Positions 58,551-64,000 of a stretch of 64,000 nucleotides of DNA are shown piece after piece; within the stretch, counting starts at the first letter, position 1, and each line of letters begins with the position of its first letter. The position numbers were made by a program, and so were the translations under genes. This DNA is from Cymodocea nodosa (Eukaryota > Streptophyta > Magnoliopsida > Alismatales > Cymodoceaceae). The stretch lies in the NCBI GenBank assembly GCA_036874045.1, contig CM072340.1, positions 5,037,001 to 5,101,000 on the forward strand. Reading direction: 5' to 3'. The notes below the pieces were generated by a model that searched no databases, had not been told where the DNA came from, and saw only the letters and a list, made by a program, of their open reading frames with translations.

Positions 58551-60117
58551 TATTGAGTATTTTTGTTTTGATGATGTGTGCTGAATGAAAATAATCATAT
58601 TTGCTCAATTACTATTGCTTGTGAAAAGAAATTAAAATCATCAATTAATACAGAAAAAGCTTACTGATATAAATACTTGTCTGTATTGGATCTGAAGTTA
58701 ACAACTAGTTGTTTCGTTGTATTAATTTCTCATTTAGCTAAACGTTAAGTTAACGTGTGTTTTTATTGAAAAGTATGATATGTTTTAATGTTATATCTTC
58801 TATATCATGAACAGTGCACGTTTAGACAACTCGTTAAGTTAGAGTTTTGTTTGTATAGAGGTCACGTGAGAACTCGTTAAGTTAGAGGCTTAAAGGTTAA
58901 AATAGGTCACGTGATAACTCGTTAAGTTAGTGAGTAAAAGAAGAGACGAATTCGTTAAGTTAGTGTTATACACGTGGTGAAATTATAAGTTACGAATGTT
59001 GTATTGTATCACGTGAGGTGCACATGTTTAACTCATTAAGTTAACATAACTAAACGCATTGAGTTGCTATATTGAACACTAAGGCAACGCGTTAGGTTAG
59101 CGTTATAAACTTAAGTTGTTATTTTTGCACGTGGTAAAATTCTTATTATAAAAACGTTTGTTTATTACTAGTTCGTTGAGTTATCATAACACAACGGAGA
59201 TGGTTCGTTAAGATAGCATAACACCACGGACTTAGTTCGTTGAGTTAGCTACAGTACTTGTCACGTGAAATAGCACATGGTGAACTCGTTAAGTTAGAAA
59301 CGTTAAGTTATATATATATACTTGTGTTACTCGTTTAGTTAACATTAAAGTAACGACTTCTTATTACACTGATGAAAAACTTTTGGACGAGAAAGTTTAT
59401 TTTGCAGGAAATTTTTCAGAGATCCAGGACTGATGATTAAAGAAAATTCGAAATATAAATGTGGGTTAAAACATGTGTGTTTCGATGAAGGAAAAAGAAA
59501 AGACGTGGAGAAGTGGAAAACTGGTAGTGGTTAAACGTGAAGGATATGCATGAAATGAAGATACAGTATAAAAGGCATAGAATTCTTGTTGATCAATTTA
59601 TCCTTGCACAAAAAATGAAAAATCTTTTCAAGGATCAAACCATCCCTGCACACCAAAAGAAAAATCTTTTTTAGGGATGAAAAACACCTCTTCGGGAAAA
59701 ATCTCTCAAGTGGAAGAAAGTTCAGTGAAGCATAAAAAGGTAAGATTTGAAGTATCAAAAGAAAGCAAATTCGGTGAAGCATGAAAAGATAAGATATTCG
59801 TCACTGAATAATTGCTGAAGAAGAAAAAGAAGAAGAAGAAAGATCTCAAAAAGGGAGAAAAGTTTTAAATTCCGCAAATTAGTTTTCTTTGTTTGTAGTT
59901 ATGAAATTGTTTAGATGATACATGGTATCGAGTTATAATTGCATCTACAATTTTTTAGGAGAATTGAATTGTATATTGTAATTGAAACCTTGAATAAAAA
60001 TGATTTTATGAAAATAATGTCTCAACTTGTTTTTAAGTTTTAAAGGTTCAATTATATTTCAGAAAATATTAAAAATACACAATTCACCCCCCTCTTGTGT
60101 AGCCATACGATCCTACA
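58551..60117 (+). repeat. Copia X 3' LTR
   Basis: TATTGAGTATTTTTG (first TG mutated to TA) to CGATCCTACA, 1,567 bp. Near-identical to 37436-39050 over long stretches, with small deletions near 59160 and 59745. The array of 'aactcgttaagttag' and CACGTG lies at 58810-59290, the TATA candidates near 59310 and 59564. Confidence 0.92.
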
Positions 60118-62802
60118 ATTATCCTAGAAGATGAGAACTATGCCTTTAGAGAACCTCAACGTAGATTAAATCCCCAAATGAGTGAGGTGGTATAGAAGGA
60201 GATAGTTAAATGGCTTGACAATGGCATTATATACCCTATTAGTGATAGTAGGTGGGTAAGCCCTATGCATGTAGTACCTAAGAAATCGGGCTTTACAGTA
60301 GTTGAAAATCAAGATCATGAGTTAGTGCCTACTAGAATAAAAACTAGTTGGAGGGTATGTATTGATTATCGTAAATTGAATTCTGCAACTCGTAAAGATC
60401 ATTTCCCATTGGCGTTTGTTGATCAGATGCTAGAAAGGTTAGCTGGACATGAATTTTATTGTTTTCTTGATGGATACTCTAGGTACAATCAAATACCCAT
60501 AATCTCCGAGGATCAAGAAAAGACTACTTTTACTTGTCCAAGCGGAACCTATGCTTTTAGGCGTATGCCTTTCGGTTTATGTAATGTGCCTGCAACACTT
60601 TAAAGATGCATGGCAGGAATTTTTTATGATATGAATGAAAAATTTTTAGAAATTTTCATGGATGACTTTTCTGTTTTTGGCAAAAATTTTGATATTTGTT
60701 TACATCATTTAGATATGGTTTTGCAAAGATGTGTTGAAAAGAATTTTATTTTAAATTGGGAAAAGTGCCATTTCATGGTGAATGAAGGCATAGTTCTTGG
60801 GCATGTGATATCTAATAGAGGGATTGAGGTGGATAAGGCAAAAATTGACGTTATATCTCATTTGTAGCCACCTAAATCTGTTAAGGAGGTTAGAAGCTTT
60901 CTAGGACATGCTGGTTTCTATCGTAGATTTATTCATGATTTTAGCAAGATAGCAAGACCTATAACTAATTTACTTGCAAAAGATTCTGAGTTTGTTTTTG
61001 ATGAACATTGTCTTGCTGCCTTTAATCAACTTAAGCATGCATTAATATCTCCTCCTATAATTCATGCCCCAATATGGGATTGTCCTTTTGAAATTATGTG
61101 TGATGCCTCCAATTATGCAGTAGGTGCAGTACTTGGGCAAATAATTGATAAGAAACATCATGTCATATGCTATGCTAGTAAAACTTTGAATGAAGCTCAA
61201 GTAAATTATACTACCATAGAAAAAGAATTTCTTGCTGTTGTTTTTGCTCTAGATAAATTTAGACCATATTTAGTTTGCAATCAAGTTATTGTGCATACTG
61301 ATCATGTAGCTATTAAACATTTGATGAGTAAAAAAGATGCAAAACCAAGATTAATTCGTTGGGTTTTATTGTTGCAAGAATTCAACATAGAAATTAAATA
61401 TAAGGTTGGAAAAGAAAATTTAGTTGCTGATCACCTCTCTAGATTAGAAAATATTCCAGCATGCAATAATGTGATTAATGAAAAGTTTCTTGATGAGAGT
61501 TTATTTCTAGTTGGTAAGTTACCTTGGTTTGCAGACATTGCTAACTATCTTGCTATAGGGTTAATACCAACTGATTTATCTAAACCAGATAAGAAAAGAT
61601 TGAGATACATGGCTAAACATTATGTTTGGATGGAACCTTATTTGAATAAAATGGGTTCTGATCAAATTTTAAGAAGATGTCTTCCTGAAGATGAAATTGC
61701 TAATGTCTTAAATTTTTGTCATAATCATGCTTGTGGAGGTCATCTTAGCCATAGAAAAACTTCTTTGAAAATTCTTGAATGTGGATTTTATTGGCCTTCT
61801 CTAATTAAAGACTCTAAAGATCATTGTAGACATTGTGATAGATGCCAAAGAATGGGAAAAATTTCCAAACGAAATATGATGCCTTTGAATCCTATCATTG
61901 AAGTTGAAATTTTTGATTTCATGGGACCATTTCTCATTTCTTTTGGTTATTCTTATATTTTGTTGGCCGTTGATTATGTTTCTAAATGGATTGAAGCTAT
62001 CCCAACTAAGAGAAATGATGCTAAAGTTGTTGTTGATTTTCTTAGATCTAACATTTTTGCTAGATTTGGTATTCCAAGAGCTATAATTAGTGATAATGGA
62101 CCTCACTTTTGCAATAGAGTATTTCAAATGGCTTTGAGGAAGTATGGGGTTACTCACAAGTTAGCAACACCATATCATCTTCAAACAAGTGGGCAAGTTT
62201 AGGTATCTAATAGGCAAATCAAGCACATGCTCGAAAAAGTAATCAAACCATGTAAGAAGGATTGGGCAGAAAAGCTTAATGATGCACTTTGGGGTTATAG
62301 GACTGCCCATAAAACTGTGTTGGGAATGTCACCATTTAGAGTAGTTTATGGGAAAGCATGTCATTTACCTATAGAAATAGAACATAAAGCAGAATGGGAT
62401 ATTAGAACATTTAACATGTGTGTTGATGATGTAGGAAAAGCAAGAAAATATCAACTCAATGAGCTAGAAGAAATAAGAAGAGAGGCTTATGAAAATGCTA
62501 AGATTGCAAAAGAACAAGCAAAAGCATTCCATGATAAGAAAATTTTGAGAAAGGACTTTCATGAGGGACAAGAAGTTTTATTATATAACTCTAGATTACA
62601 TTTGTTCCCTGGAAAATTTAAGACTAGATAGACAGGACCATTCATCATTAAACATATATATAATCATGGAGCTATAGCTATAGAAAATTGTAAGACAGGA
62701 TTTAAAACTGTAGTGAATGGTCAAAGACTTAAAGAATATTATCTTGGAAAAACCTACAATCATGGAGAGAGTGCTTTATTGTTGGAACCCAATTATAATT
62801 AG
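60118..62802 (+). pseudogene. Gypsy C pol: RT, RNase H, integrase, 5' truncated
   Basis: One frame from the first base to stop 62802, with in-frame stops near 60193, 60601, 60865, 62200 and 62629. RT: 'SPMHVVPKKSGFTVV', 'FYCFLDGYSRYNQIPI', active site 'FMDDFSVFGKN'. RNase H: '[15 protein letters not shown]', 'IEKEFLAVVFALDKF', 'VHTDHVAIKHL'. Integrase: 'HACGGHLSHRKTSLKI', 'CDRCQRMGKISKRN'. The first catalytic Asp region reads 'IFDFMGPF', four residues shorter than 'FDVWGIDFMGPF' in B. Second: 'IISDNGPHF'. The Glu of 'GQVEV' is a stop (TAG). Distinct from A/B, so a different Athila-like family. Protease and gag are missing, cut at the X LTR. Confidence 0.92.
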
Positions 62803-64000
62803 TTTTTATATGTATTTAGTTGTAGATGTAGTTTTTCTTTTCTTAATTTTTAGTAATTTTTCATTATATGTATTATTGTGTTAGTAGTTAACAATAAAAT
62901 TGATTATTGCAAGTTCACATCTAAATTTTATATGCATGATTTTCAAACACTTGAAGGGTGTAGAATGGGTTGAAAGACTTTATCATTATATCATGTGTTT
63001 GTTTGACGAATTGATGTTCAACCACAATTAGAGTTAAATACATTTTATCTACACTACTTGAAGAGCAATGCACAACAGGTATGCGCTAACATTTTTCACT
63101 TATTCTTATTGTTGAAACAATCCTTTCTACATTGAGGACAATGCAGGAACTAAGTGCAGGGGGGAGGAGAAAGTAAAAAAATGTTTTAGGGTGCATACTA
63201 CATCAATGAAATTGAAAATTTTCCAATGTAAGTTTCTTACACAAGCATGTTGGTGGTAAGTTTCAAATTCGTTCTATATGTTGCATGCCACCATGTTTTA
63301 TATGTATCCATGATAAGAACTTGCATGTCAATTTTTTTTTTAGGAAATAGCTTTGTTAGTTTAATTTTGATTTTGAATTATTGCATCTTAGCCTTACCAG
63401 CATGCCATTCAATCTCCATTATATGCTCTTAAGGTTAGGATCATTAATTCTTTATTATTTTTAGCTTTGTTTTCGTTTGAACTTAATTTCTTTTTGTGGC
63501 ATGTTGAATTTTCCTTAGTAATGTTCTTTCCTTATGATGTCTTACACTTAGAGCTGAGCTTATCTTTAAGGTGAGGATAGGAATATGCATTTGAGATGCC
63601 AACTATAGTTTCTTACTTATAACATATACACATTCTTGCACTAGACTCTTAATCATGTGGTATCTAGAGGACTCTTCTTATGACATGAATCTTGAGGAGT
63701 GGATTAGGACATCTTTCCAATAGGTTGTCCCATGAGAAGGGTAGATAAATGAATTTGGAAATAAGGATTGATGCCCGTTCTCATAAGGTTGCTGGGGACG
63801 GAGGCTAAGCAACCTCTTAGTCTTCACGTGTAAACTCTTTATGGGAGGTATCCTAAGGGTAGGGGTAGGATGTGAAAAAAGAGAGGTATCTAAAAAAAAA
63901 AAAAAAAAAAAAAGAAGTGTTCTATAGAATGAATAAAGAAAATACTTTTATAGAATCAAAGAGAAGAAATACTCAATTGACAGTAAAGGGGCAATGTACT
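62803..64000 (+). mobile_element. Gypsy C 3' noncoding region, running off the window
   Basis: Contains 'cattgaggacaatgcaggaa' then 'gtgcaggggggaggaga' (63131-63172), the conserved purine block after pol in Athila/Tat elements. Later 'gttgtcccatgagaaggg' (63724) and 'aaggttgctggggacggagg' (63785) are also usual there. An A run lies at 63893-63913. No ORF, PPT-LTR junction or LTR in the window. Confidence 0.75.

Larger units (their letters stand above)
55266..60117 (+). mobile_element. Copia X element, 3' end
   Basis: Contains a promoter-like segment, the extra ORF, repeated PPTs and a complete 3' LTR (58551-60117). Gag and pol are not in this interval; upstream is gypsy sequence. It appears to be the 3' part of a larger element cut by rearrangement. 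Confidence 0.75.

Noticed and set aside
37436..60117. X LTRs at 37436-39050 and 58551-60117 as the two ends of one element
   Set aside because: Same orientation and good match, but no primer site after 39050, flanking bases do not match, and the interval is filled with gypsy B in the other orientation.

Overview
The window is a block of nested, mostly decayed LTR retrotransposons from a flowering plant. I infer this from Athila-type Ty3/gypsy polyproteins with a tRNA-Asp-type primer site, Sirevirus-type Ty1/copia elements with an initiator-Met primer site and repeated polypurine tracts, and a Tork/Tnt1-type copia fragment. I see no host gene, tRNA or rRNA gene. Nearly every coding region carries stops or frameshifts. 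The species cannot be named from this sequence.

Layout, left to right. 1-871: leader and part of the 5' LTR of a copia element (family X, minus strand). 876-26798: gypsy element A (minus), with LTRs at 876-2976 and 24732-26798. It is split in its reverse transcriptase by a complete Sirevirus-like copia element E (13668-22401) flanked by the 5-bp duplication AAATG. 26841-34446: remains of copia element Y (minus): 3' LTR, extra ORF, a piece of gypsy 3' end, and gag; its pol is gone. 34447-37435: 5' half of Tork-type copia D (minus). 37436-39050: an X LTR (plus). 39091-50601: gypsy element B (minus), a close relative of A that keeps its 5' LTR but has lost its 3' end. 50602-52326: LTR of a third gypsy element C (plus). 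52327-53229: another X LTR piece (minus). 53230-55265: two copies of gypsy 3' noncoding sequence. 55266-60117: 3' end of an X copia (plus) with its extra ORF and 3' LTR. 60118-64000: pol and 3' noncoding region of C (plus).

The unusual part is that gypsy A/B and copia X/Y, which belong to different superfamilies, share modules. (1) A long ORF after pol, with the same core domain, is present in A, B, X and Y. (2) About 300 bp of LTR U3 sequence, an array of CACGTG boxes and TAACTTAACGAGTT-type units, is shared between gypsy A/B LTRs and copia X LTRs. (3) Each internal ORF has a TATA-like box about 85-120 bp before its ATG and, just upstream, an array of the same kind as in the LTRs, so each may be its own transcription unit.

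Gypsy A and B also carry an F-box-like gene between that ORF and the 3' LTR. It is intact in A although A's pol and its other ORF are broken. In A its short first exon is separated from the F-box exon by a 1.6-kb interval with GT...AG ends that contains the element's only gag capsid-type domain. In B that interval is precisely absent, as expected if B passed through a spliced RNA. Neither element has the gag domain in its normal place after the 5' LTR. These observations together are the best candidate here for an undescribed system: a family of module-swapping, multi-promoter LTR retrotransposons with a captured F-box gene.
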